Assembly (NCBI RefSeq): GCF_018342065.1
Contig: NZ_JAFDOE010000002.1
Span: 496,001-560,000 of the forward strand
DNA length: 64,000 nucleotides
Reading direction: 5' to 3'
Source of the DNA: Citrobacter sp. FP75
GTDB lineage: Bacteria > Pseudomonadota > Gammaproteobacteria > Enterobacterales > Enterobacteriaceae
In this document: positions 55,585 through 64,000 of the stretch, piece by piece
Numbering within the stretch: position 1 is the first letter of the stretch
Layout of the letters: each line of letters starts with the position of its first letter
Program-made: the position numbers and the translations under genes
Notes under the pieces: model-generated
Told to the model about the DNA's origin: nothing
The model's input: the letters and a program-made list of their open reading frames with translations, nothing else
Database searches by the model: none

Positions 55585-55713
55585 AGGAACTCCAGGATCG
55601 CTGCTGGCCTCTATCATAGCGGGTAACGCGCCATTTTTTAACGATTGTATCTTTAGCTATCTGTGCGAGTCACCCTTGCCCGAAATGTGCCACGAGAGTA
55701 TTTTAATTAAAAT

Positions 55714-55727
55714 GTTCGTATGCGAAC
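55714..55727. promoter_or_regulatory. HosA operator
   Basis: GTTCG-TATG-CGAAC is an inverted repeat in the hosA-ecdB gap, 17 bases before the ecdB start codon. It closely resembles the GTTCGTATACGAAC operator I recall for HosA in E. coli. Repression by promoter blocking is expected. Confidence 0.65.
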
Positions 55728-55744
55728 GAATTTTGAGGGGCGGA

Positions 55745-56338
55745 ATGAGACTGATCGTAGGAATGACCGGCGCAACGGGAGCACCGCTTGGCGTATCGCT
55801 GCTACAGGCGCTGCGGGAAATACCTGAAGTGGAAACGCATCTGGTGCTGTCGAAGTGGGCGAAAACCACCATTGAACTGGAAACGCCTTATCGCGTCCGC
55901 GAGGTGTCTGCGCTGGCTGATTATTGCCACAACCCGGCGGACCAGGCGGCGACGATCTCCTCCGGCTCATTTCGCACCGACGGCATGATTATTATCCCCT
56001 GCAGCATGAAAACGCTGGCCGGTATTCGTGCGGGTTACGCCGAAGGGCTGGTGGGACGCGCTGCCGACGTGGTGCTGAAAGAAGGGCGCAAACTGGTGCT
56101 GGTGCCGCGTGAAATGCCGCTTAGTACCATCCATCTGGAAAACATGCTCTCACTTTCCCGCATGGGCGTCGCGATGGTGCCGCCCATGCCTGCGTATTAC
56201 AACCATCCAGAAACGGTCGATGACATTACGCAGCACATTGTCGCACGCGTGCTCGATCAGTTTGGTCTGGAACACCCTAATGCTCGTCGTTGGCAGGGTT
56301 TACGATCGGCGCAGAATTTTTCACAGGAGAATGAATAA
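55745..56338 (+). CDS. ecdB: UbiX-type flavin prenyltransferase of the hydroxyarylic acid decarboxylase operon
   Basis: The 197-residue UbiX/Pad1-family protein makes the prenylated FMN cofactor needed by the UbiD-type enzyme encoded next. Motifs: LIVGMTGATGAPLGVSLL, IIPCSMKTLAGIRAGYA, and VPREMPLSTIHLENML. The ATG at 55745 follows GAGGGGCGGA. Its stop overlaps the next start (TAATG). It also goes by pad1/kpdB/vdcB-type names in relatives. Confidence 0.88.
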   Translation: MRLIVGMTGATGAPLGVSLLQALREIPEVETHLVLSKWAKTTIELETPYRVREVSALADYCHNPADQAATISSGSFRTDGMIIIPCSMKTLAGIRAGYAEGLVGRAADVVLKEGRKLVLVPREMPLSTIHLENMLSLSRMGVAMVPPMPAYYNHPETVDDITQHIVARVLDQFGLEHPNARRWQGLRSAQNFSQENE

Positions 56339-57765
56339 TGGCATTTGATGATTTACGCGGCTTCTTGCAGGCGCTGGACGACCAGGGGCAATTGCTGAAA
56401 ATCAGTGAAGAGGTGAACGCGGAGCCGGATTTGGCCGCAGCCGCCAATGCGACCGGCCGTATCGGCGATGGCGCTCCCGCGCTGTGGTTCGACAATATTC
56501 GCGGCTTTACCGACGCCCGCGTGGCAATGAACACCATAGGCTCCTGGCAAAACCACGCTATCTCTTTGGGCCTGCCGCCTAACACGCCGGTGAAAAAACA
56601 GATCGATGAGTTTATCCGCCGCTGGGATAAATTTCCGGTTACGCCAGAACGTCGCGCCAATCCGGCCTGGGCGGAGAACACCGTTGATGGAGACGACATC
56701 AACCTGTTTGATATTCTGCCGCTGTTTCGCCTGAACGACGGTGACGGTGGCTTCTATCTCGACAAAGCGTGCGTGGTGTCGCGCGATCCGCTGGATCCAG
56801 ATAACTTCGGCAAGCAGAACGTCGGCATTTATCGCATGGAAGTGAAGGGCAAACGCAAGCTTGGCCTGCAGCCGGTGCCGATGCACGACATCGCATTGCA
56901 CCTGCATAAAGCAGAAGAGCGCGGTGAAGATCTGCCGATTGCTATTACGCTTGGCAACGATCCGATCATCACCCTGATGGGTGCTACGCCGCTGAAGTAC
57001 GATCAGTCTGAATATGAAATGGCGGGCGCGCTGCGTGAAAGCCCATACCCGATCGCCACCGCGCCGTTAACCGGTTTTGATGTTCCGTGGGGCTCCGAAG
57101 TGATCCTTGAAGGCGTCATTGAAAGCCGTAAACGTGAAATCGAAGGTCCGTTTGGCGAGTTTACCGGTCACTATTCCGGGGGGCGCAATATGACCGTCGT
57201 GCGTATCGATAAAGTCTCTTATCGCACCAAACCGATTTTTGAATCGCTGTATCTGGGTATGCCGTGGACTGAAATCGACTACCTGATGGGCCCCGCGACC
57301 TGTGTGCCGCTGTACCAGCAACTGAAAGCGGAATTCCCGGAGGTGCAGGCGGTGAACGCCATGTACACCCACGGTTTGCTGGCGATTATCTCTACCAAAA
57401 AACGTTACGGTGGCTTTGCCCGCGCGGTGGGTCTGCGCGCAATGACCACGCCGCATGGTTTGGGCTACGTGAAGATGGTGATTATGGTCGATGAAGACGT
57501 TGATCCGTTTAACCTGCCGCAGGTGATGTGGGCGCTGTCGTCGAAAGTTAATCCGGCGGGAGACCTGGTGCAGTTGCCGAATATGTCGGTACTGGAGCTT
57601 GATCCGGGTTCCAGCCCGGCGGGGATCACCGACAAGCTAATTATTGATGCCACCACGCCGGTTGCACCGGATAACCGTGGGCACTACAGCCAGCCGGTAT
57701 GCGACTTACCGGAAACCAAAGCCTGGGCTGAAAAGCTGACCGCCATGCTGGCCAAACGTAAATAA
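56338..57765 (+). CDS. ecdC: UbiD-type non-oxidative hydroxyarylic acid decarboxylase
   Basis: The 475-residue UbiD-family enzyme removes the carboxyl group from 4-hydroxybenzoate-type acids using prenyl-FMN; phenol or catechol would be products. Signatures are AITLGNDPIITLMGATPL, the catalytic-region ESRKREIEGPFGEFTGHYSG and MPWTEIDYLMGPATCVPLYQ. In this family Glu in the EGPFGEFTG motif is catalytic. It lies between its cofactor enzyme and a small zinc-ribbon partner. Confidence 0.9.
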   Translation: MAFDDLRGFLQALDDQGQLLKISEEVNAEPDLAAAANATGRIGDGAPALWFDNIRGFTDARVAMNTIGSWQNHAISLGLPPNTPVKKQIDEFIRRWDKFPVTPERRANPAWAENTVDGDDINLFDILPLFRLNDGDGGFYLDKACVVSRDPLDPDNFGKQNVGIYRMEVKGKRKLGLQPVPMHDIALHLHKAEERGEDLPIAITLGNDPIITLMGATPLKYDQSEYEMAGALRESPYPIATAPLTGFDVPWGSEVILEGVIESRKREIEGPFGEFTGHYSGGRNMTVVRIDKVSYRTKPIFESLYLGMPWTEIDYLMGPATCVPLYQQLKAEFPEVQAVNAMYTHGLLAIISTKKRYGGFARAVGLRAMTTPHGLGYVKMVIMVDEDVDPFNLPQVMWALSSKVNPAGDLVQLPNMSVLELDPGSSPAGITDKLIIDATTPVAPDNRGHYSQPVCDLPETKAWAEKLTAMLAKRK

Positions 57766-57775
57766 GGAGTTGCAG

Positions 57776-58012
57776 ATGATTTGTCCCCGTTGTGCCGATG
57801 AACATATTGAAGTGATGGCAAACTCGCCGGTGAAAGGCGTCTGGACGGTATATCAGTGCCAGCATTGTCTGTACACCTGGCGTAATACCGAACCGCTACG
57901 CCGCACCAGCCGCGAGCACTACCCGCAAGCGTTTCGCATGACGCAAAAAGATATTGATGATGCGCCGATGGTGCCGAGTATCCCGCCGCTGCTGGCGGAA
58001 GATAAGCGCTAA
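57776..58012 (+). CDS. ecdD: Small zinc-ribbon subunit of the decarboxylase operon
   Basis: A 78-residue protein with two CxxC pairs, MICPRCADEH and YQCQHCLYTW, that suit one zinc atom. It belongs to the VdcD/EcdD family that is always linked to UbiX/UbiD-type decarboxylases and is needed for full activity. The ATG at 57776 has AGGAG at 57765-57769; a TTG start six bases before would be too close to it. Confidence 0.85.
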   Translation: MICPRCADEHIEVMANSPVKGVWTVYQCQHCLYTWRNTEPLRRTSREHYPQAFRMTQKDIDDAPMVPSIPPLLAEDKR

Positions 58013-58020
58013 TCAACATA

Positions 58021-58047
58021 GCCGGGTGCGGCTTCGCCTTACCCGGT
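58021..58047. repeat. REP-like element after ecdD
   Basis: GCCGGGTGCGGCTTCGCC followed by TTACCCGGT is a compact REP palindrome. Confidence 0.7.
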
Positions 58048-58102
58048 ATACAATTGCTTAAGTTCTTTTTTGCAGCATGACAACAAGGATGTTTTCAGAA
58101 AT

Positions 58103-58645
58103 ATGTCACTCTATCGGCGAGTCGTTTTATTATCTTTACTGGGAATGAATTCTGGCGCGCAAAGCGCATCACATGAACAAATCATGCAAATCTATAATAG
58201 CGGGTCCGTTGGCTCTGTTATTAAATGTCAGGCCCACATGGACGTTAAGAGTGGGGATGGCACAATTTCAGTACAGATTATGTCCGTAATGACGATAACG
58301 GGTCGGCAATTTCATCATCTCTATTATGATAGTGCGATAACCTATTCAATCGTTAATGCAGAAAAGCCCTATATGTATGTGTCTGTTTCGGCGGAAGAAA
58401 ATATCCAAGAAGAGCAGCGAAAAATACGTAGTGAGCTCGATCTTTCAACCCTGCAGGTCGATTTTCCTGGAAATCCTGAAATGGCGAATACAGTGCGTGA
58501 ACTTTTTCGGGAACAACGTGTTACGTACGCTAATTATACAGATATTACCGTTAGTGAACCGCCGAGCTATACGGTCAGGCAATATAGCAAAGATTCTATT
58601 TCTGGCGTCATTCTTCAGACTTGTACGCCGATGGCGCAACGCTGA
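58103..58645 (+). CDS. Unrecognised secreted protein
   Basis: I do not recognise this 180-residue protein. The ATG at 58103 begins a signal peptide (MSLYRRVVLLSLLGMNSGAQSA before SHEQ; cleavage near residue 22), so it is probably periplasmic. An in-frame TTG at 58070 would bury the signal. The mature part has only two cysteines (VIKCQAH and ILQTCTP), which could pair. It is less GC-rich than the neighbours and the ribosome-binding site is weak. It stands alone between the decarboxylase operon and the hok locus, in the hypervariable rpoS-mutS interval. Confidence 0.6.
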   Translation: MSLYRRVVLLSLLGMNSGAQSASHEQIMQIYNSGSVGSVIKCQAHMDVKSGDGTISVQIMSVMTITGRQFHHLYYDSAITYSIVNAEKPYMYVSVSAEENIQEEQRKIRSELDLSTLQVDFPGNPEMANTVRELFREQRVTYANYTDITVSEPPSYTVRQYSKDSISGVILQTCTPMAQR

Positions 58646-58947
58646 GGGGCCTGGAAATGGTAGTTCATGTCGGCCCGATAAGCGCAGCGTCACAACGCAC
58701 TAATATTAAGCCTCGGAATATCCGGGGTTCGTTATTTTGCGAGCAGGCTCGTAGCAAATGGCTTAAATTGTTCGAGGAGATGACGCCTGGAATAGAATAG
58801 CGGCGGGTGCTTGAGGCTTTCTGAGCTTTGAGCATTTGCAAGGTCCCGGAAAGACAAAAGCCCCAGGAGATAGTTCTATCAACCTGAGGCTAACGTACAA
58901 ACCTAGACCATTTGGATGTTAGTCTCTTCTTTGCAGGGAGGCAAGAC
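58646..58947. other. Leader region of the hok-type locus
   Basis: This gap holds a REP remnant (GGCCCGATAAGCGCAG, 58664-58679) and then GGGTGCTTGAGGCTTTCTG at 58805-58823, a stretch conserved at the start of hok mRNAs. The antisense RNA region follows. No other gene is supported. Confidence 0.55.
58855..58905 (-). ncRNA. Probable Sok-type antisense RNA
   Basis: Read on the minus strand, AGCCTCAGG and CCTGGGGCT pair (with GATAG/CTATC inside) and are followed by TTTTGT. This matches the 3' end of SokC-type RNAs, which base-pair with the hok leader and block translation. The 5' end is an estimate. Confidence 0.55.
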
Positions 58948-59100
58948 ATGCTGACAAAATATGCCCTGGTGGCGATTGTAGTGCTGTGTTTCACGGTGCT
59001 GGGATTTACGTTAATGGTACGAGATTCGCTGTGCGAGTTAAGTATCAAAGAGCGTAATATGGAGTTTAAAGCTGTTCTCGCTTACGAACCGAAGAAGTAG
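58948..59100 (+). CDS. Hok/Gef-family type I toxin
   Basis: A 50-residue peptide with one membrane helix ([19 protein letters not shown]) followed by the family pattern [20 protein letters not shown] and AYEPKK at the end. Hok proteins depolarise the inner membrane when their antisense RNA is lost. The ATG at 58948 follows GGGAGG. All conserved positions (Cys in SLCEL, Glu in YEP) are present, so the toxin appears intact. Chromosomal copies are often silent; whether it is expressed is unknown. Confidence 0.88.
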   Translation: MLTKYALVAIVVLCFTVLGFTLMVRDSLCELSIKERNMEFKAVLAYEPKK

Positions 59101-59181
59101 CAACAACGCGGGGGAAACCCCGCGTCCTGATGGCCTGGTTTTGTCCTCTCGCACCCATTCCCGAAGTGCGCGCCAGTTGTT

Positions 59182-59211
59182 GTAGGCCCGATAAGCCAGG
59201 CGCCATCGGGC
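59182..59211. repeat. REP element downstream of mutS
   Basis: GTAGGCCCGATAAGCC and GCCATCGGGC form a diverged REP palindrome just after the convergent mutS end. Confidence 0.7.
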
Positions 59212-59220
59212 ATTACAACG

Positions 59221-61788
59221 TTACACCAGACTCTTCAGTCGGTAGATCCACTCCAGCGCCTGGCGGGGCGTTAGCGAATCCGGATCGAGATTTTCCAGCG
59301 CTTCAACGGCGGGTGATGTTTCTTCCGGAACCGATAGCAGCGACATTTGCGTACCATCTACCTGAGTTGCAGCGGCATTTGGCGTAATGCTTTCCAACTC
59401 GCGCAATTTTTGCCGCGCACGTTTGATAACGTCTTTCGGTACGCCTGCCAGCGCCGCCACCGCCAGACCATAGCTCTTGCTCGCCGCGCCATCCTGGACG
59501 CTATGCATAAAGGCGATGGTATCGCCATGCTCTAGCGCATCCAGGTGCACATTGGCAACGCCTTCCATCTTCTCTGCTAACTGAGTCAGCTCGAAGTAGT
59601 GGGTGGCGAATAGCGTCAACGATTTGATTTTATTGGCAAGGTTTTCTGCACACGCCCAGGCCAGCGACAGGCCATCATAGGTGGAAGTACCGCGTCCAAT
59701 CTCATCCATCAATACCAGGCTGTTTTCGGTGGCGTTATGCAAAATATTGGCGGTTTCGGTCATCTCAACCATAAAGGTGGAACGACCGGACGCCAGGTCA
59801 TCCGCCGCGCCCACGCGGGTAAAGATGCGATCGATAGGACCTATCTCAACCTTTTGCGCCGGAACATAGCTGCCGATGTAAGCCAGCAATGCAATCAGCG
59901 CGGTCTGGCGCATATAGGTGCTTTTACCGCCCATATTCGGACCGGTGATGATCAACATCCGGCGCTGAGGCGAAAGGCTGAGCGGGTTGGCAATAAACGG
60001 CTCGCTCAGCACCTGCTCGACCACCGGATGACGACCTTCCGTAATGCGAATGCCGGGTTTATCGGTGAAGGTTGGACAGGTGTAATTCAGCGTATAAGCC
60101 CGTTCGGCCAGGTTGACCAGCACGTCTAGCTCCGCCAGCGCGCTGGCGCTCTGCTGCAAATCCGCCAGGTGTGGCAACAGGATGTCAAACAGTTCGTCGT
60201 ACAGCTGTTTTTCCAGCGCCAGCGCCTTGCCCTTCGAGGTCAGGACTTTATCTTCGTACTCTTTGAGCTCAGGAATAATGTAGCGCTCGGCATTTTTCAG
60301 CGTCTGGCGGCGCACGTAATTAATCGGTGCCAGATGGCTTTGTCCGCGGCTGATCTGAATGTAGTAGCCGTGTACGGCGTTAAAACCTACCTTCAGGGTG
60401 TCAAGACCGGTACGCTCGCGTTCTCGGATCTCCAGCCGGTCCAGATAGTCGGTCGCGCCATCGGCCAGCGCTCGCCACTCGTCCAGCTCGTCGTTATAGC
60501 CAGGGGCAATGACGCCACCGTCGCGCACCAGTACTGGCGGGGCCTCGACGATGGCGCGTTCCAGCAGCTCACGCAGTTCGGTGAACTCGCCCATTTTTTC
60601 GCGCAGCATCTGTACCGGCGTGCTTTCTACACTTTCCAGTTGCGCACGCAGCTCGGGCAATTGCTGAAAAGCATGACGCATGCGGGCCAGATCGCGTGGA
60701 CGCGCGGTACGCAGTGCCAGACGGGCCAGAATACGCTCCAAATCACCGACCTGACGCAACACCGGCTGTAACTCGTCGGTAGCATCCTGTAGTGCGCCGA
60801 TGGTCTGTTGGCGCTCAGTGAGGATTTTAGTATCGCGAACCGGCATATGCAGCCAGCGCTTGAGCATACGGCTACCCATCGGGGTGACGGTGCAGTCGAG
60901 CACGGAAGCCAGCGTGTTCTCGATGCCACCGGCCAGATTCTGGGTGATCTCCAGATTGCGACGCGTGGCGGCATCCATAATGATGCTGTCCTGCTGGCGC
61001 TCCATCGTGATGGAGCGAATATGCGGCAGCGAGGTACGCTGGGTATCTTTCACATATTGCAGCAGACAGCCTGCGGCGCATAATCCGCGTGGAGCGTTTT
61101 CGACGCCAAAGCCAATCAAATCCCGCGTGCCAAACTGTAAGTTAAGCTGCTGGCGGGCGGTATCGATTTCAAATTCCCACAGCGGACGGCGGCGCAACCC
61201 ACGGCGACCTTCGATCAGCGATGTCTCGGCGAAGTCTTCGGCATACAGCAGTTCTGCCGGGTTGGTGCGCTGCAATTCAGCCGCCATGGTCTCGCGGTCG
61301 GCCGGCTCACTGACGCGAAAGCGCCCGGAGCTGATGTCCAGCGTGGCGTAGCCGTAGCCTTTGCTATCCTGCCAGATGGCGGCCAGCAGGTTGTCCTGAC
61401 GCTCCTGCAATAGCGCTTCATCGCTGATAGTACCAGGCGTGACGATGCGAACAACTTTGCGCTCAACCGGCCCTTTGCTGGTGGCCGGGTCGCCAATTTG
61501 TTCGCAAATGGCAACCGACTCACCTTGATTGACCAACTTGGCGAGGTAGTTTTCTACCGCATGATGAGGAATACCCGCCATCGGGATCGGTTCGCCTGCG
61601 GATGCACCGCGTTTAGTCAGCGAGATATCAAGCAGTTGCGACGCACGTTTCGCATCGTCATAAAACATTTCGTAAAAGTCGCCCATGCGGTAAAACAGCA
61701 GGATCTCCGGGTGCTGTGCTTTCAGCTTGAGATACTGCTGCATCATGGGGGTGTGGTCTGATAGATCCTTGTCAATAGACTCTTTCAT
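59221..61788 (-). CDS. mutS: DNA mismatch repair protein MutS
   Basis: The 855-residue ATPase recognises mismatches and recruits MutL. The mismatch-reading Phe/Glu motif is [14 protein letters not shown] near the N-terminus; the ATPase has Walker [35 protein letters not shown] and [10 protein letters not shown]. The C-terminal tetramerisation tail ([17 protein letters not shown]) is intact. I start at 61788 ([16 protein letters not shown]), two residues longer than E. coli MutS; the further upstream extension is unlikely. It is complete, so no mutator state is implied. Confidence 0.95.
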   Translation of the reverse strand: MKESIDKDLSDHTPMMQQYLKLKAQHPEILLFYRMGDFYEMFYDDAKRASQLLDISLTKRGASAGEPIPMAGIPHHAVENYLAKLVNQGESVAICEQIGDPATSKGPVERKVVRIVTPGTISDEALLQERQDNLLAAIWQDSKGYGYATLDISSGRFRVSEPADRETMAAELQRTNPAELLYAEDFAETSLIEGRRGLRRRPLWEFEIDTARQQLNLQFGTRDLIGFGVENAPRGLCAAGCLLQYVKDTQRTSLPHIRSITMERQQDSIIMDAATRRNLEITQNLAGGIENTLASVLDCTVTPMGSRMLKRWLHMPVRDTKILTERQQTIGALQDATDELQPVLRQVGDLERILARLALRTARPRDLARMRHAFQQLPELRAQLESVESTPVQMLREKMGEFTELRELLERAIVEAPPVLVRDGGVIAPGYNDELDEWRALADGATDYLDRLEIRERERTGLDTLKVGFNAVHGYYIQISRGQSHLAPINYVRRQTLKNAERYIIPELKEYEDKVLTSKGKALALEKQLYDELFDILLPHLADLQQSASALAELDVLVNLAERAYTLNYTCPTFTDKPGIRITEGRHPVVEQVLSEPFIANPLSLSPQRRMLIITGPNMGGKSTYMRQTALIALLAYIGSYVPAQKVEIGPIDRIFTRVGAADDLASGRSTFMVEMTETANILHNATENSLVLMDEIGRGTSTYDGLSLAWACAENLANKIKSLTLFATHYFELTQLAEKMEGVANVHLDALEHGDTIAFMHSVQDGAASKSYGLAVAALAGVPKDVIKRARQKLRELESITPNAAATQVDGTQMSLLSVPEETSPAVEALENLDPDSLTPRQALEWIYRLKSLV

Positions 61789-62292
61789 ATTGTTTTTGCT
61801 CGTTTTTTTAAGCCTTTTGGATACGTGTATGGCTCCACGTGAAGCCACTTTAAATCCATATACATCAATGAAGGTGACTCCCAATCAGTCGATTGTAATC
61901 AATACGTTATCTATCGACGTCAAACCAAGTCTCGATCAGCAGGGGGAGGGGGCGACTCACCCAATCCAGCATGAAAACGCTATCTTATCACTGATAATCA
62001 TCAGGATTCATCCGTTGGTTTTCAAGGACATCATTTATAATATCTGTAAATCTTTTTGTTTATTATTTTTAATTCCGCTCACTTTTTTGGTGGTGTATTT
62101 ACTCTTCATTACATAAGTAATGATTAATTTAAATATAAGCGTGTGGGTCTTATTTTAATGGCACGCTATGGCATGTCACATTTTTAAATATTCCTGAACA
62201 ATGTACGCATTTGTGATGATTTAAATCACTTTATTTATTCTTTGTTTATTCAGAATAGCCAGGTGATTCTCCACGTTAACAAGGAAATGGAT
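61789..62292. promoter_or_regulatory. mutS-yjiH-like divergent intergenic region
   Basis: About 500 AT-rich bases separate mutS from the next operon. TGATTTAAATCA (62217-62228) is a perfect 12-base palindrome of FNR type (TGAT-N4-ATCA) about 65 bases before the downstream start codon. The rest shows no gene I can support. The mutS start has only a weak ribosome-binding site. Confidence 0.45.
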
Positions 62293-63009
62293 ATGAGTTT
62301 ACCTACCCAGGATAATAATAAGGTTGGGCCGGGGGCTTATTTTGCTCTGGCATTCGCCGCAGTATTTTTCTCTGGATTACTCGGCGGAAAAGAATGGTAC
62401 GGCGTATTTGATTTCACCACCCTGAACGGTGCTTTTGGCAAAGTTGTCAGTAAAGCGAGCCTTGAGGGCGATACGCTGACGACGGCGACCAGCGCGTTTC
62501 GTGGCACCGGCGGCCACGGTGCAATGGACGGCTTCCTCTTCGCTCTGGGATTAATTCCTGCCGTCATGTTTGCATTGGGCATGATCAACGTGCTGGAACA
62601 CTACGGCGCTTTGCGCGCGGCGCGTCGTCTGTTAACGCCGTTGCTGCGTCCGTTGATGGGGATCCCAGGAAATACCGGTCTGGCGCTGATTGGCAGCCTG
62701 CAGAGTACGGATGTTGGCGCATCGCTGACGCGTAACCTGGCTGATGAAGGCGAAATCACGGAAAACGAAAAAGATATTTTTGCCATGTTCCAGTTTTCCG
62801 CTGGGGCGATGATCACCAACTTTTTCTCCTCTGGTGCAATCCTGTTCACCCTGATGGCAGTGGATGGCACACCGGCTGTGCCTGCGTCCATTGGTGCGTG
62901 CATTGCCGTGATGTTCATTATGAAAGTTGTTGGCGCCAACATGATGCGCCTGGTCCTCACTTTCACCAATAAAAAAGCCGAATCAACTGTACCGGGAGAA
63001 GCATCATGA
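62293..63009 (+). CDS. YjiH-like membrane protein with nucleoside-recognition (Gate) domain
   Basis: A 238-residue inner-membrane protein with about six hydrophobic segments. GLIPAVMFALGMINVLEHYG, PLMGIPGNTGLALIGSLQST and NFFSSGAILFTLMAVDG belong to the Gate/nucleoside-recognition family that includes YjiH and SpmA. The ATG at 62293 follows AAGGAA. Its end overlaps the YjiG-like gene by four bases, so the two form one complex. In E. coli yjiH-yjiG lie next to isoaspartyl dipeptidase; here an M20 peptidase takes that place. A transport role for a peptide or amino acid is inference. Confidence 0.78.
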   Translation: MSLPTQDNNKVGPGAYFALAFAAVFFSGLLGGKEWYGVFDFTTLNGAFGKVVSKASLEGDTLTTATSAFRGTGGHGAMDGFLFALGLIPAVMFALGMINVLEHYGALRAARRLLTPLLRPLMGIPGNTGLALIGSLQSTDVGASLTRNLADEGEITENEKDIFAMFQFSAGAMITNFFSSGAILFTLMAVDGTPAVPASIGACIAVMFIMKVVGANMMRLVLTFTNKKAESTVPGEAS

Positions 63010-63470
63010 GTGCGCCAACTTCTAATCCTGTTATCACCGACGTATTTGTAGAAGGGGCCCGTAAAGGCTGGAACATTGCGACAACCAGCACGCTGCCGAA
63101 CGTAGTGATGGCCTTTATCATCATCAAAGCACTGGAGATTACCGGTGCGCTGAAAGGGCTTGGCATGGTGTTCGCACCGCTGATGGGGCTGTTTGGTCTG
63201 CCCGGTGAGGCCGCCGCGGTATTGATTGGTGGCTGGATGTCGATGGGCGGAGGGATCGGCGTTGCGATTGGCCTGTTTGATAAAGGGATCCTGACCGGCG
63301 AGCATCTGGCTATCCTGGCCCCGGCAATTTATCTGATGGGCTCTCAGGTGCAGTATTTGGGCCGCATTCTTGGCGTTATTGGCACCAGTGCTAAACGTAT
63401 TCCCCTGATGATTGTTATCTCCGTTCTGAACGCTTTTTTAGCGATGCTGCTGATGCGCATTATTCTCTGA
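63006..63470 (+). CDS. YjiG-like membrane protein (SpmB-type)
   Basis: The 154-residue protein resembles E. coli YjiG over its full length: EGARKGWNIATTSTLPNVVM, GLFGLPGEAAAVLIGGWMSMGGG, LAPAIYLMGSQVQYLGR (each given in part). It is the second Gate-domain half of the pair and overlaps the YjiH-like gene at ATGA. The M20 peptidase follows after 12 bases. Confidence 0.82.
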   Translation: MSAPTSNPVITDVFVEGARKGWNIATTSTLPNVVMAFIIIKALEITGALKGLGMVFAPLMGLFGLPGEAAAVLIGGWMSMGGGIGVAIGLFDKGILTGEHLAILAPAIYLMGSQVQYLGRILGVIGTSAKRIPLMIVISVLNAFLAMLLMRIIL

Positions 63471-63482
63471 TAAGGAATGACC

Positions 63483-64000
63483 ATGGATTTGGAAAAGTAT
63501 ATTGATGAACTGCAAACGCTGGTCAACGTCGACTGCGGAACGCAAACGGTAGCAGGCGTAGCCCAGGTCGCCGCGGTGATGCGTGAGCTTTGGCGGCAGG
63601 AAGGCTGGCATACGGAGCAGATTGATTTAGGCAGTGCGGTTGGTCCGGCGCTGCTGGCCACTAACAAGCCTCATGCAGCGCAATACGATGTCCTGCTGAT
63701 TGGTCACCTGGACACTGTTTTCCCTGCGGGAACGGTAGCTGAACGCCCGATGAGCCGTGATGAAAGCCGCCTGTATGGGCCCGGCGTCTCCGACATGAAA
63801 AGCGGTTTGTTGAATATTGTCTGGGCCATGCGCACATTGCCTGCGGAGCATCTGGAACGTTTATCTATCGCGGTGGCAATGAACCCGGATGAAGAGACCG
63901 GCAGCGTTCACTCCAGCGAATGGATTGGTGAACTGGCGAAGCGCGCGCGCTGCGTACTGGTCTGCGAAGCCGCCCGGGCAGACGGTTCGCTGGTAAAAGC
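63483..64000 (+). CDS. M20-family metallopeptidase, N-terminal part (cut by window end)
   Basis: The first 172 codons of an M20 peptidase of the carboxypeptidase G2/glutamate carboxypeptidase type. Zinc-site motifs present: LLIGHLDTVFP (His and Asp), GPGVSDMKSGLLN (bridging Asp) and MNPDEETGSVHS (catalytic and ligand Glu). No signal peptide is seen, so it is cytoplasmic. Co-transcription with the Gate-type membrane pair suggests uptake and hydrolysis of an acylated amino acid or small peptide. Confidence 0.85.
   Translation, partial: MDLEKYIDELQTLVNVDCGTQTVAGVAQVAAVMRELWRQEGWHTEQIDLGSAVGPALLATNKPHAAQYDVLLIGHLDTVFPAGTVAERPMSRDESRLYGPGVSDMKSGLLNIVWAMRTLPAEHLERLSIAVAMNPDEETGSVHSSEWIGELAKRARCVLVCEAARADGSLVK

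Overview
The window is a contiguous piece of an enterobacterial chromosome. Protein sequences and gene order lie very close to Escherichia, Salmonella and Citrobacter; a Citrobacter-like genome is my best guess, but the species cannot be fixed from sequence alone. Most genes are GC-rich core genes. Two short stretches (about 15.3-17.1 kb and 33.2-34.9 kb) are clearly AT-rich and look acquired and partly decayed.

Layout. 0-6 kb: end of an RbsC-type permease, its periplasmic binding protein, an FGGY sugar kinase and a LacI-type regulator, followed by fucA and fucO; this is a remodelled fucose locus. 6-13 kb: xni, sdaB, sdaC, ppnN and queF on the minus strand, then syd. 13-15.2 kb: the CsrB regulatory RNA with its UvrY box, then yqcC-truC-yqcA. 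15.3-17.1 kb: a frameshifted glycine-rich gene plus a small membrane protein. 17-22.5 kb: D-glucarate uptake and breakdown (gudP, gudX, gudD) and a glycerate 2-kinase. 22.5-33.1 kb: barA, rlmD, relA, mazG (no mazEF), pyrG, eno. 33.2-34.9 kb: two paralogous small membrane proteins flanking a DUF4225-like gene broken by a stop codon, then a degenerate copy of the queE 5' end and a second copy of the eno terminator. 35-38.2 kb: RpiR regulator, PTS EIICB and a NanE-like epimerase. 38.3-48.3 kb: queE, queD, cysJIH, iap, cysDNC, with no CRISPR-Cas between cysH and iap. 48.3-55.1 kb: ygbE, ftsB, ispD, ispF, truD, surE, pcm, nlpD, rpoS. 55.2-59.1 kb: the variable rpoS-mutS interval with hosA, a three-gene hydroxyarylic acid decarboxylase operon, a secreted orphan and a Hok-type toxin. 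59.2-64 kb: mutS, then a YjiH/YjiG-like membrane pair and the start of an M20 peptidase.

The genes form several working units. queF, queE and queD supply queuosine precursors. cysDNC and cysJIH carry sulfate to sulfide. gudPXD plus the kinase take glucarate towards glycerate 2-phosphate, which enolase (eno) uses. BarA, through UvrY, drives csrB in the same window. RelA (ppGpp), PpnN (a ppGpp target) and RpoS all belong to stress physiology.

The least explained parts are the two AT-rich islands (possible toxin/immunity-like cassettes), the queE/eno-terminator duplication scar, a 30-codon ORF with a strong ribosome-binding site whose stop overlaps the pyrG start, and unassigned inverted repeats upstream of fucA, the PTS gene, cysJ and ftsB. 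Family assignments rest on recall of related proteins; no database search was run.
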